Positions 11,458-20,558 of a DNA stretch of 64,000 nucleotides are shown piece by piece. Position 1 is the stretch's first letter. Each line of letters begins with the position of its first letter. The notes under the pieces were generated by a model, which was not told the origin of the DNA, searched no databases, and was given only the letters and a program-made list of their open reading frames with translations. Both the position numbers and the translations under genes were made by a program. The DNA comes from Stutzerimonas kirkiae (GTDB lineage Bacteria; Pseudomonadota; Gammaproteobacteria; Pseudomonadales; Pseudomonadaceae). Location: the NCBI RefSeq assembly GCF_004327335.1, contig NZ_QJUO01000022.1, positions 1-64,000 of the forward strand, in the 5' to 3' direction.

Positions 11458-12927
11458 CTATGCTCCTGATCGTGATTTCATCATCAGCCGCCAACGCAGC
11501 AGAACCCGTGCAGGCGCCCAGAGCTGTGGTTCGGAGGGTTCGAAGCGGTCGGCCTGTTCACGTTCGGCAACGATGGCGCTGGCCAGTTCGAACGCTTTCT
11601 TGAGGTCGTCGGTCTGCCGCAGGGCGTCGGCGAACAGGGCGCGACCGAAGTAGGTGAAGTCGCTCTCTTCCGAGCAGCCGAAGGATACCCGGTCGGCACG
11701 GGCAGCGGTCATGATCAGGGTGTCGTCATCCCTGAGCGGTGCGATGAAACCACCGGAGAAGCAGGCGGAGATCACCACCACCTTGGGCCGTCCCGCCAGT
11801 GGCCGCAACAGCTCCGCCAGCTCGTCGGCGGACAGGTCTTCCAGCGCCAGGCGTGGCTGTTCCAGCGCCAGGCGGTGGTCGGACGAGCCGTGGCTGGTGA
11901 AGTATAGGAATAGCAGGTCTTCCGGGCCGCTACTCGCAGCCAGCGCTTCGATGGCGCGGCGCAGGTTCTCGCGGGTGGCCAGTGGCCGGTCGGCCAGATG
12001 GTCGCGATGGTTGGCCAGGTTGATCTGGCCGTGCGCGGCGAACTCCGTGGCGAGCAGGTCGCTGACGTAGTCGGCTTCGCGCAGGAACACACTCTGCTGC
12101 CCGTCCCCGGCGAAGGTCAGGGTGTAAAGCTCTCTGGCGGGTGTCGAGGCCGGCAGGGTGTCGATGGCCCGTTGCAACAGCGTGCCCTGGCGCAGCAGCG
12201 CCAGCTCCAGCGGGTCTGGCTGGCGTTGGCCCTGTGCGTCGAGCGCCAGGCGGCCATTGTGCCAGGTGCCGCTGCGGGTCGTCCCGTCGGCGAGGGTCAG
12301 GGTTCCTTCACCGTGATAGCGCCCGCGGCGGAACTGGCCCTGGTAACGGCTGCCATCCGGGCGTTGCAGCAAACCCTGGCCGTGGTAGCGCCACTGCTTG
12401 AAACCGCCCTGGTAGCGATTGCCGTCTTCGTCCTCGTAACTGCCCTGGCCCTGTAGCTGGCCATCCTCGAACTCACCGCGCCAGCGTGCGCCGTTTTCGT
12501 CCTGGTAGTCGCCCTGGCCGTGGAACTGGCCGTTTACGAAGGCGCCCCGGTACTGTGCGCCATCGTTCGAGCGATAGTGCCCCTTGCCTTCGAGCAGGCC
12601 TTGCCGGAAGACCCCGGCGAGCGTGCCGTCGGCATCGCTGAGCAGGCCCTCGCCATTGGCCTGGCCCTCTTCGAAACGGCCCTGGTGGCTGCTGCCATCG
12701 GCGTATTGCAGCAGGCCCTGGCCATGCAGCAGCCCCCGTTCGAATTGCCCCTGGTAGTGGCTGCCGCCCGGGTAGTCGAGGCGGCCCTCGCCCTGCAACA
12801 GGCCATCGGCCAGGGTGCCCTGGTAGCGGCTGCCATCGGGCAGCACCACATCGGTGGGTGTCAGGGGGGCGCTTTCGCCACAGGCGACGAGCAGGCAGCC
12901 TAGAAACAGCGGTATGAAGGGGCGCAT
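11458..12927 (-). CDS. MORN-repeat lipoprotein with C13 caspase-like peptidase domain
   Basis: A 489-residue predicted lipoprotein: the signal peptide ends in lipobox LVAC (Cys16), followed by Gly-Glu, which suggests outer-membrane sorting. Residues about 30-230 are roughly ten MORN units with the pattern YxGxFxxGxxHGxG and DG turns. Residues about 255-470 match the peptidase C13 (legumain-type, caspase fold) family with the dyad His346 in FTSHGS and Cys389 in SACFSGG. The domain call is from motif reading; the target and physiological role are unknown. It is tightly coupled to the downstream SDR-like gene. Sensing or processing at the cell envelope is a plausible but untested idea. Confidence 0.85.
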   Translation of the reverse strand: MRPFIPLFLGCLLVACGESAPLTPTDVVLPDGSRYQGTLADGLLQGEGRLDYPGGSHYQGQFERGLLHGQGLLQYADGSSHQGRFEEGQANGEGLLSDADGTLAGVFRQGLLEGKGHYRSNDGAQYRGAFVNGQFHGQGDYQDENGARWRGEFEDGQLQGQGSYEDEDGNRYQGGFKQWRYHGQGLLQRPDGSRYQGQFRRGRYHGEGTLTLADGTTRSGTWHNGRLALDAQGQRQPDPLELALLRQGTLLQRAIDTLPASTPARELYTLTFAGDGQQSVFLREADYVSDLLATEFAAHGQINLANHRDHLADRPLATRENLRRAIEALAASSGPEDLLFLYFTSHGSSDHRLALEQPRLALEDLSADELAELLRPLAGRPKVVVISACFSGGFIAPLRDDDTLIMTAARADRVSFGCSEESDFTYFGRALFADALRQTDDLKKAFELASAIVAEREQADRFEPSEPQLWAPARVLLRWRLMMKSRSGA

Positions 12928-13184
12928 CGAGGGTTTCCGAAATCCAGGTACGTGGCAGTATGCCGCAAAGCCTTCAGAGATGCCGGTGTGCGATAGGATG
13001 TACCGCGGGGGGATCGCACTATGCGCGGCAACGAGCCGAAAAGAGCGCTAGAGGCTGGGCGAAAGAGCCTGCGCCGCTGTTCTTCATCCAGCCCCAGCGC
13101 TTTTGTCGAAGCACCTTGCCCATGAATGAGCGCATGGCGCGGCGCTCGCCAAGGTGCTGTTGCAGTGAAACGTCAGGAGGGCTA

Positions 13185-13895
13185 ATGCCTACGGGTTCAT
13201 CATCTTTACCCGCGAGTTTACCCGCGAGCGCGTTCGAGGGCTGGGATGGCAGCACGGCCCAGGCACGCGAGCTGCAGTTGGCGCTGGCGCGGCGGGTGTG
13301 TCTGGAGGATGACTTCGTCCCGCTGCGGCGGGTCGCCGGGGTGGATGTCGGCTTCGAGGAGGGCGGGACTATCACCCGGGCGGCGGCGCTGCTGCTGGAT
13401 GCCGAGAGCCTGCAGGTACTGGCCAGCCGCTTGGTACGCCAGCCGACGAGCATGCCCTATGTGCCTGGCTTGCTGTCGTTCCGGGAGTTGCCGGCGGTGC
13501 TCGAGGCGTTGCGTGGCCTGCCCGAACTGCCGGACCTGATCTTCTCCGATGGCCATGGCATCGCCCATCCGCGTCGCCTGGGGATTGCCGCGCACCTCGG
13601 GGTGGTGACCGGCTTGCCGACCATCGGTGTGGCCAAGACGATATTGACGGGCGTGCATGCCGAGCTGGGGGAGGAACGCGGTGCGCGGGTCGACCTGTGC
13701 GAGCGCAGGACCGGCGAGGTCATCGGCAGTGTGCTGCGCAGCAAGACTCGGGTCAGGCCGCTGATTGTTTCGCCGGGTCACCGGGTCAGCCTGGCCAGTG
13801 CCCCGGAACTGGTGATGCGTTTCGTCACCCGCTACCGTCTGCCGGAGCCAACGCGGCTGGCGGATCGCCTGGCGTCGCGGCGGGACGAGGCATAG
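13185..13895 (+). CDS. nfi: Endonuclease V (deoxyinosine 3'-endonuclease)
   Basis: Nicks DNA one base 3' of deoxyinosine, starting repair of deaminated adenine. The 236-residue protein shows the family motifs VAGVDVGF (catalytic Asp) near 48, [10 protein letters not shown] near 90, [18 protein letters not shown] near 125 and TIGVAKTIL near 150. ATG at 13185 is supported by an AGGAGG ribosome site 4 bases upstream; in-frame codons before it have none. It converges with queG, the two stops being about 10 bases apart. Confidence 0.95.
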   Translation: MPTGSSSLPASLPASAFEGWDGSTAQARELQLALARRVCLEDDFVPLRRVAGVDVGFEEGGTITRAAALLLDAESLQVLASRLVRQPTSMPYVPGLLSFRELPAVLEALRGLPELPDLIFSDGHGIAHPRRLGIAAHLGVVTGLPTIGVAKTILTGVHAELGEERGARVDLCERRTGEVIGSVLRSKTRVRPLIVSPGHRVSLASAPELVMRFVTRYRLPEPTRLADRLASRRDEA

Positions 13896-13914
13896 GCTTC
13901 AAGCTTCAAGCTGA
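13896..13914. repeat. Short AGCTTGAAGCTTGAAGC repeat at the queG stop
   Basis: A short copy of the window's heptad family lies between the convergent nfi and queG. The queG stop codon TGA is part of the repeat. Confidence 0.55.
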
Positions 13915-15000
13915 GGCAACGGGTTCGCCATGCTGTTGCAGCGCCCAGCGCACATGCTCGCGCACCAGTTCCGAGGGGTGGTCCATGCGTGAGCGCAGGG
14001 CTTCCAGTACGGGGATGGTCGAGGGGGCGTTGCCCAGCCCCACGGCGAGGTTGCGTAGCCAGCGTTCGTAGCCGGCGCGGCGTAGCGGCGAGCCTTCGGT
14101 GCGCGCGAGGAATTCTTCCTCGCTCCAGCCGAACAGTTCGCTGAGCTCGGCGTTGTCGAGGCTGTGGCGAGGGGAAAAGTCGCCCTGCTCGGTGGCGCGG
14201 GCGAAGCGGTTCCACGGGCAGACGATCTGGCAGTCGTCGCAGCCGAAGACGCGGTTGCCGATCCTGGCACGCAGTTCCGTGGGGATCGGCCCCTTGAGTT
14301 CGATGGTCAGGTAGGAAATGCAGCGCCGCGCATCCAGTACCCGGGCGCCGACGAAGGCTTCCGTGGGGCAGGCCGTCAGGCAGGCGCTGCAACTGCCGCA
14401 GTGCTCGCGGGCATGGGGGGCGTCCACCGGCAGTTCGATATCGACGAACAGCTCGCCGAGGAAAAACCAACTGCCGGCCTGGCGATTGAGCAGCAGGGTA
14501 TTCTTGCCGATCCAGCCCAGGCCGGCCTGCTGCGCCACGGCCTTCTCCAGCACCGGGGCGCTGTCGACGAAGGCGCGAAAGCCGAGCGGGCCGATCACGG
14601 CCTGGATACGGTCGGCCAGTTGCTGCAGGCGTTTGCGGATCAGCTTGTGGTAGTCGCGGCCGAGGGCATAGCGCGATACGTAGGCTTTCTCCGGCTCGCC
14701 CAGGCGTTGCGTCATGCGGGTATCTCCGGGCAGGTAGTCCATGCGCAGGGAAATCACCCGCAAGGTGCCGGGCACCAGTTCGGCCGGTCGGGAACGCTTG
14801 CTGCCGTGGGTGGCCATATACTCCATCTCGCCGTGGTAGCCTTCCGCGAGCCAGCGCCGCAGGTGCGCTTCATGCTCGCTGAGGTCGAGGCCGCTGATGC
14901 CGACCTGCTGGAAACCCAGCTCGCGGCCCCATGTCTTGATGGCGTGGGCGAGGGTGGAAGGGTCTGGATGATTGGGGGTATCGAGAGAAGGATCGGGCAT
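13906..15000 (-). CDS. queG: Epoxyqueuosine reductase
   Basis: Performs the last step of queuosine synthesis, reducing epoxyqueuosine in tRNA to queuosine; it needs cobalamin and two 4Fe-4S clusters. The 364-residue protein has cluster motifs CGSCSACLTACPTEA and CDDCQIVCPWN near 190-250, an N-terminal cobalamin-binding domain and a C-terminal HEAT-like region. ATG at 15000 gives the family N-terminus; the in-frame extension to 15063 is unlikely. It is divergent from nnr across a 251-base promoter region. Confidence 0.96.
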   Translation of the reverse strand: MPDPSLDTPNHPDPSTLAHAIKTWGRELGFQQVGISGLDLSEHEAHLRRWLAEGYHGEMEYMATHGSKRSRPAELVPGTLRVISLRMDYLPGDTRMTQRLGEPEKAYVSRYALGRDYHKLIRKRLQQLADRIQAVIGPLGFRAFVDSAPVLEKAVAQQAGLGWIGKNTLLLNRQAGSWFFLGELFVDIELPVDAPHAREHCGSCSACLTACPTEAFVGARVLDARRCISYLTIELKGPIPTELRARIGNRVFGCDDCQIVCPWNRFARATEQGDFSPRHSLDNAELSELFGWSEEEFLARTEGSPLRRAGYERWLRNLAVGLGNAPSTIPVLEALRSRMDHPSELVREHVRWALQQHGEPVASA

Positions 15001-15251
15001 CGGAGATTTCGCTGGCGGCTGGCGGGTATAATTGTGGCATGCCGCTGCCATCCTTCGGGCCATCGCTGAGAGGGTGCGTGAATGGCTGCACTCGGTAATA
15101 TTGCGTTGAAATCTGCCTGAAAGTGCTCATTTACCACGTGTAAACTGCGCTTTCCGGTCGACTTCGCCTTGTCTTGCCTTCGTTCGCCTGTTTTGTAAAC
15201 ACCCTCCGAGGCGATGTCAAAAACAGCTTCCGGCCATTTTAAGGCTTATTC

Positions 15252-16751
15252 ATGTCGCAGAACACTGAACAGATGCCGGTATCCCTCTATCGCGCCGCCC
15301 AGGTGCGTGAACTCGATCGCCGCCTGATCGCTGCCGGTACGCCGGGCGTTGTACTGATGCAGCGTGCCGCCCACGCTGCCTGGCGTACGCTGCGGCGGCA
15401 CTGGCCGACGGTCGGTTGCGTGACGGTGCTGGCCGGCCAGGGCAACAACGCCGGCGACGGCTATTTGCTGGCGGTGCTGGCGCAACGCGCCGGCTGGCGC
15501 GTGAAGGTACTGGCGGTCGGCGATCCACGGCGCCTGCGTGGCGATGCCGCGGCGGCGGCCGAGGAGGCGCGGGTGGCCGGGGTGGTGTGCCAGGACTGGC
15601 GCGACACCTCGAGCCTGGATGGCGTGCTGGTGGATGCCCTGCTCGGCACCGGGCTCAGTGGCGATGTGCGAGCGCCCTACATCGACGCGATCAGTGCGAT
15701 CAATGCCAGTGGCCGGCCAGTGCTGGCACTGGATGTGCCATCCGGCCTGTGTGCCGATACCGGTCGCGCCCTGGGGCTGGCGGTGAAGGCCAGTGTGACG
15801 GTGACCTTCATCGGCATGAAGATCGGCCTGCTGACCGGTGAAGGTCCGGCCCTGGCCGGTGAGTGCGTGTTCGATGACCTGCAGGCCGACCCGGCCATTC
15901 TCGAACAGGTGCCTGCTGCGGCGCAGCGCCTGGCCAGCGTCACACTGCAGGCATTGCCGGCGCGTTCGCCGACCGCGCACAAGGGGCGCTTCGGGCACTT
16001 GCTGGTGCTCGGCGGCGACCGGGGTACCGGTGGCGCCGCGCTGCTGTCCGCCGAAGCGGCGTTGCGCTGCGGCGCCGGCATGGTGAGCCTGGCCACGCGC
16101 CCGGAGCATATCGCCGCAGCCCTGGCGCGGCGGCCGGAAATCATGACCCTGGGGGTCGACTCGACCTATCGCCTGCATGCGCTGGGCGAGGTCGCCGATG
16201 TGCTGGTGGCCGGCCCGGGACTGGGCGTCGCGCCCTGGGGGCGGGCGCTGCTGAGCCTGGCGGCGTCGCGGGCGGTGCCGCAGCTCTGGGATGCCGATGC
16301 GCTCAACCTGCTGGCCGAGGGCCTGCTGCAACTGCCGGCTGGCGCTGTGATCACGCCGCATCCGGGGGAGGCGGGGCGCTTGCTGGGCTGGAGTACCGCC
16401 GAGGTCCAGGCCGATCGCCCACGAGCGGTGCTGGCGCTGGCACAGCGCTACAACTGCGTGGCGCTGTTGAAAGGCGCCGGCACCTTGATCGCCGATGCCC
16501 AGGGACGCCTGGCGCTGTGCGATCACGGCCATCCCGCCATGGCCGGGCCGGGCCTGGGGGACGTGCTGGCCGGCGTGATCGGCGCGCTGCTGGCGCAGGG
16601 CTTGTCGCCGTTCGATGCGGCCAGCCTGGGCTGCTGGCTGCATGCCCGGGCCGGCGAGCGGCTGGGGCGCGAGGGCCGTGGGTTGGCCGCCAGCGAGCTG
16701 ATACCGCTGGTTCGCCGTCTGCTGGAGGAGCACTCGCCATGCCTGAGCTGA
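15252..16751 (+). CDS. nnr: Bifunctional NAD(P)H-hydrate epimerase/dehydratase
   Basis: Repairs damaged NAD(P)H hydrates. Residues 1-220 form the YjeF N-terminal epimerase, with [13 protein letters not shown] near 60. Residues 230-499 form the ribokinase-like ADP-dependent dehydratase, with [24 protein letters not shown] and the catalytic [10 protein letters not shown] motif near 430. The 499 residues match the two-domain family length. It heads the packed nnr-tsaE-amiB-mutL transcription unit and overlaps tsaE by 13 bases. Confidence 0.96.
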   Translation: MSQNTEQMPVSLYRAAQVRELDRRLIAAGTPGVVLMQRAAHAAWRTLRRHWPTVGCVTVLAGQGNNAGDGYLLAVLAQRAGWRVKVLAVGDPRRLRGDAAAAAEEARVAGVVCQDWRDTSSLDGVLVDALLGTGLSGDVRAPYIDAISAINASGRPVLALDVPSGLCADTGRALGLAVKASVTVTFIGMKIGLLTGEGPALAGECVFDDLQADPAILEQVPAAAQRLASVTLQALPARSPTAHKGRFGHLLVLGGDRGTGGAALLSAEAALRCGAGMVSLATRPEHIAAALARRPEIMTLGVDSTYRLHALGEVADVLVAGPGLGVAPWGRALLSLAASRAVPQLWDADALNLLAEGLLQLPAGAVITPHPGEAGRLLGWSTAEVQADRPRAVLALAQRYNCVALLKGAGTLIADAQGRLALCDHGHPAMAGPGLGDVLAGVIGALLAQGLSPFDAASLGCWLHARAGERLGREGRGLAASELIPLVRRLLEEHSPCLS

Positions 16752-17206
16752 TACTGCACGCCGAGGACGAAGCGGCGATGCTGGCACTGGGCGGCCGTAT
16801 CGGCCAGGCCAGCGGCGGGCGTGGCGTGATCTACCTGCACGGCGACCTGGGCGCCGGCAAGACCACGCTGTCGCGCGGTCTGTTGCGTGGTCTGGGCCAT
16901 CAGGGCAAGGTGAAGAGCCCGACCTTCACCCTGGTCGAGCCTTATGCGCTGGAGGGGGTGCAGGTCTATCATTTCGACCTCTATCGGCTGGTCGACCCGG
17001 AGGAGCTGGAATACCTGGGGATCCGCGATTATTTTGCCGCCGATACGCTGTGCCTGGTCGAATGGCCCGAGCAGGGCGCCGGCGTTTTGCCAAAGGCGGA
17101 CCTGGACATTACCATTGGCCCGCATGGCGCCGGGCGTACACTGCGCCTGTCACCGCTCAGCCCGCGCGGCGAGAATTGGTGCGCGGTTCTGGGCAGAACA
17201 CTATGA
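16739..17206 (+). CDS. tsaE: tRNA threonylcarbamoyladenosine biosynthesis ATPase TsaE
   Basis: ATPase that regenerates the TsaBDE complex making the t6A modification on ANN-decoding tRNAs. The 155-residue protein carries Walker [10 protein letters not shown] near 37, [10 protein letters not shown] near 65 and YHFDLYRL near 80, all family signatures. ATG at 16739 lies inside the end of nnr (13-base overlap), with GGAGGAG a few bases upstream inside nnr. The same operon order is standard in pseudomonads. Confidence 0.96.
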   Translation: MPELILHAEDEAAMLALGGRIGQASGGRGVIYLHGDLGAGKTTLSRGLLRGLGHQGKVKSPTFTLVEPYALEGVQVYHFDLYRLVDPEELEYLGIRDYFAADTLCLVEWPEQGAGVLPKADLDITIGPHGAGRTLRLSPLSPRGENWCAVLGRTL

Positions 17207-17217
17207 AGAGGGTGGAT

Positions 17218-18633
17218 ATGCGCATACGCGCGTTGCTGGGTGGCCTGCTGTTGCTGGCGATGACCCTCCAGGCATGGGCCGCTGCCGATGTCAACGGTGT
17301 GCGCCTGTGGCGGGCACCGGACAATACGCGGCTGGTGTTCGACCTTTCCGCGCCGGTGCAGCACAGCATCTTCACCCTGACCGCGCCGGACCGGCTGGTC
17401 ATCGACGTCAAGGGCGCCAGCCTGAAGACCGCGCTGGATGGCATGCCGCTGGACAATACGCCGATTACCGGGGTGCGTTCGGCGCAGTACGACGCGCAGA
17501 CCCTGCGGGTCGTCATCGATCTTTCCGCCCAGGTGTCGCCCAAGAGCTTCTCGCTGCCGCCGAACCAGCAGTATGGCCATCGCCTGGTGGTCGACCTGTT
17601 CGACCAGAATGCCCCGGCCCAGCGGTCGCCCGCGCCACCGGCCACGGCCACTTCGAGTACGCCGAATGCCCCGGTGTCGCCGACCCTGCCCGCCAGCAAG
17701 CTGCCGGTGCTGCCCAGCAGCAAGCGCGATATCGTCATCGCCATCGACGCCGGGCATGGTGGCGAGGACCCGGGGGCCATCGGCCCCGGGCGCATCTTCG
17801 AGAAGCATGTGGTGCTGCAGATATCCAGGGAGCTGCAACGCCAGATCAACGCCGACAAGGGCTTCCGTGCCGAACTGGTGCGTACCGGCGACTACTTCAT
17901 CCCCCTGCGCAAGCGCACCGAGATCGCCCGCAAGAAGGGCGCCGACCTGTTCGTCTCCATCCATGCCGACGCCGCGCCCCGCGCCGCAGCCTTCGGCGCC
18001 TCGGTATTCGCCCTGTCGGACCGTGGCGCGACCTCGGAGACCGCGCGCTGGCTGGCCGACAGCGAGAACCGTTCGGACCTGATCGGTGGCGCCGGCAACG
18101 TCAGCCTGGGTGACAAGGACCAGATGCTCGCCGGCGTACTGCTCGACCTGTCGATGACCGCCTCGCTGGCCTCCAGCCTGAACGTCGGGCAGAAGGTACT
18201 GAGCAACATGGGCAATATCACGCCCCTGCACAAGCGCCGGGTGGAGCAGGCCGGCTTCATGGTGCTGAAGTCGCCGGACATTCCATCGATCCTGGTCGAG
18301 ACCGGCTTCATCTCCAACCCGTCCGAAGCCAAGAAACTGCAGACCAGCAGCCACCAGCAGGCGCTGGCGCGCTCGATCCACAGTGGCGTACGGCAGTTCT
18401 TCCATGAAAACCCGCCGCCGGGCACCTATATCGCCTGGATGCGCGACTCCGGCAAGATCGCCAGCGGGCCGCGCGAGCATGTGGTGCGTGCGGGCGAGAG
18501 CCTGGCCATCCTGGCGCAGCGCTACCAGGTCAGCCTGGCGGCCCTGCGCAGCGCCAACAACCTGAAAGGCGACACGATAAAGGTGGGCCAGACCCTGAAG
18601 ATTCCCGCGACCACCCTGGCGGCCCAGCCATGA
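17218..18633 (+). CDS. amiB: N-acetylmuramoyl-L-alanine amidase AmiB/AmiC type with LysM
   Basis: Periplasmic zinc amidase that cuts septal peptidoglycan during daughter-cell separation. The 471 residues have an N-terminal signal peptide ending near AWAA, an AMIN domain (about 25-125), a Pro/Ala linker and a catalytic Amidase_3 domain beginning [13 protein letters not shown] near 175. A C-terminal LysM (about 420-465, from HVVRAGESL) binds glycan. The start is placed at 17218 because AGAGGG precedes it; an ATG at 17203 is in frame but lacks a ribosome site. Its stop overlaps the mutL start as ATGA. Confidence 0.93.
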   Translation: MRIRALLGGLLLLAMTLQAWAAADVNGVRLWRAPDNTRLVFDLSAPVQHSIFTLTAPDRLVIDVKGASLKTALDGMPLDNTPITGVRSAQYDAQTLRVVIDLSAQVSPKSFSLPPNQQYGHRLVVDLFDQNAPAQRSPAPPATATSSTPNAPVSPTLPASKLPVLPSSKRDIVIAIDAGHGGEDPGAIGPGRIFEKHVVLQISRELQRQINADKGFRAELVRTGDYFIPLRKRTEIARKKGADLFVSIHADAAPRAAAFGASVFALSDRGATSETARWLADSENRSDLIGGAGNVSLGDKDQMLAGVLLDLSMTASLASSLNVGQKVLSNMGNITPLHKRRVEQAGFMVLKSPDIPSILVETGFISNPSEAKKLQTSSHQQALARSIHSGVRQFFHENPPPGTYIAWMRDSGKIASGPREHVVRAGESLAILAQRYQVSLAALRSANNLKGDTIKVGQTLKIPATTLAAQP

Positions 18634-20507
18634 GCGAACGGCGCCGTATTCAACTGCTCGACCCGCGGCTGGCCAACCAGATCGCCGCGGGCGAGGTGGT
18701 CGAGCGTCCAGCCTCGGTTATCAAGGAACTGCTGGAGAACAGCCTGGACTCGGGCGCCCGGCGTATCGACGTGGATATCGAGCAGGGTGGCGTGAAGCTG
18801 CTGCGGGTGCGCGACGATGGTTGTGGCATCCCAGAGGATGAACTGCCGCTGGCCCTGGCCCGCCACGCCACCAGCAAGATCCGCGACCTGGACGAACTGG
18901 AGCGGGTGATGAGCCTGGGCTTCCGTGGCGAGGCGCTGGCGTCGATCAGCTCGGTCTCGCGGCTGACCCTGACCTCGCGCACCGCCGAGGCCAGCGAGGC
19001 CTGGCAAGTGGAAACCGAGGGCCGTGAGATGGAGGCGCAGGTGCAGCCCGCTGCCCATCCGGTCGGTACCTCGGTGGAAGTGCGCGACCTGTTCTTCAAT
19101 ACGCCGGCTCGGCGCAAGTTCCTGCGCAGCGAGAAGACCGAATTCGATCACTTGCAGGAAGTCATCAAGCGCCTGGCACTGACGCGTTTCGACGTGGCCT
19201 TCCACCTGCGCCACAACGGCAAGGTGGTGCAGGCGCTGCACGAGGCGCATGACGATGCCGCACGTGCGCGCCGGGTGGCGGCGGTTTGCGGCCCGGCCTT
19301 CCTGGAGCAGGCGCTGCCGCTCGAGATCGAGCGCAACGGCTTGCACCTGTGGGGCTGGGTCGGCCTGCCGACCTTTTCCCGCAGCCAGGCCGACCTGCAG
19401 TATTTCTACGTCAACGGGCGCATGGTGCGCGACAAGCTGGTGGCACACGCGGTGCGCCAGGCCTATCGCGACGTGCTGTTCAATGGCCGTCACCCGGCTT
19501 TCGTACTGTTCCTCGAAGTGGACCCAGCAGTGGTGGATGTCAATGTCCATCCGACCAAGCATGAGGTGCGCTTCCGCGACAGCCGCATGGTACACGACTT
19601 CCTCTATGGCACCCTGCACCGGGCCTTGGGCGACGTGCGCCCGGAAGACCAGTTGCCGCCGGCCCAGGCCGAGGTACCACCCCGGGCCAGCGGCCTGGAA
19701 GCCGGCGAGTTCGCCGGGCAGAACGAAATGAGCCTGGCCGCCAATCTGCTCGAGCGCCCGCAAGTCGAGCCGCAGCCCGCCTGGCGCGGTGCCGGTGCCG
19801 GCTACCAGTCGAGCTACCCGGCGAAGGGCGCGATGCCGGTTGCCGAGACCTACAAGGAATACTTCGCGCCGCTGGCCGAGCCTTCGTCGCCGGCGCCGGC
19901 CCTGCCCGAGAGCCAGGGGGATATCCCACCGCTCGGTTATGCCATCGCCCAGCTCAAGGGTATCTATATCCTCGCCGAGAATGTCCAGGGCATGGTGGTG
20001 GTGGATATGCACGCGGCCCACGAGCGCATCACCTACGAGCGGCTCAAGGTCGCCATGGCCAGCGAGGGCCTGCGCGGCCAGCCGTTGCTGGTGCCGGTCA
20101 GCATCGCTGTCAGCCAGCGCGAGGCCGACTGCGCCGAAGAGCATGCCGAATGGTTCCAGAAACTGGGTTTCGAATTGCAGCGCCTGGGGCCGGAAAGCCT
20201 GGCGATCCGCCAGATCCCCGCGCTGCTGAAGCAGGCCGAGGCCAACCGGCTGGTCACCGACGTGATCGCCGACCTGCTGGAGTACGGCACCAGCGACCGC
20301 ATCCAGGCGCACCTGAACGAACTGCTCGGCACCATGGCCTGCCACGGCTCGGTACGCGCCAACCGCCGCCTGACCCTGCCGGAAATGAACGCCCTGCTGC
20401 GCGACATGGAAAGCACCGAGCGCAGCGGCCAGTGCAACCATGGCCGCCCGACCTGGACGCAGATGAGCATGGACCAGCTCGACAAGCTGTTTATGCGCGG
20501 GCAGTGA
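18630..20507 (+). CDS. mutL: DNA mismatch repair protein MutL, endonuclease type
   Basis: Couples MutS mismatch recognition to strand processing. The 625 residues include the GHKL ATPase motifs ([23 protein letters not shown] near 15, DDGCGI near 63, [10 protein letters not shown] near 95) and a C-terminal dimerisation domain. The motif [12 protein letters not shown] near 455 fits D[M/Q]HA-x2-E-x4-E of endonuclease-type MutL, found in bacteria without MutH. The start overlaps amiB by 4 bases. In relatives miaA-hfq follows; here a leftward receptor gene begins 51 bases downstream. Confidence 0.97.
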   Translation: MSERRRIQLLDPRLANQIAAGEVVERPASVIKELLENSLDSGARRIDVDIEQGGVKLLRVRDDGCGIPEDELPLALARHATSKIRDLDELERVMSLGFRGEALASISSVSRLTLTSRTAEASEAWQVETEGREMEAQVQPAAHPVGTSVEVRDLFFNTPARRKFLRSEKTEFDHLQEVIKRLALTRFDVAFHLRHNGKVVQALHEAHDDAARARRVAAVCGPAFLEQALPLEIERNGLHLWGWVGLPTFSRSQADLQYFYVNGRMVRDKLVAHAVRQAYRDVLFNGRHPAFVLFLEVDPAVVDVNVHPTKHEVRFRDSRMVHDFLYGTLHRALGDVRPEDQLPPAQAEVPPRASGLEAGEFAGQNEMSLAANLLERPQVEPQPAWRGAGAGYQSSYPAKGAMPVAETYKEYFAPLAEPSSPAPALPESQGDIPPLGYAIAQLKGIYILAENVQGMVVVDMHAAHERITYERLKVAMASEGLRGQPLLVPVSIAVSQREADCAEEHAEWFQKLGFELQRLGPESLAIRQIPALLKQAEANRLVTDVIADLLEYGTSDRIQAHLNELLGTMACHGSVRANRRLTLPEMNALLRDMESTERSGQCNHGRPTWTQMSMDQLDKLFMRGQ

Positions 20508-20558
20508 GTCCGCTCGGGGTGGGTGGCGCTGCGTCCAGCCCTCCCCTTAGGCCATGGG

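Noticed and set aside
11458..12927. Defence-island caspase effector
   Set aside because: The protein has a lipoprotein signal and envelope-type MORN repeats, and no defence genes (TPR-STAND, reverse transcriptase, CBASS or similar) are nearby.
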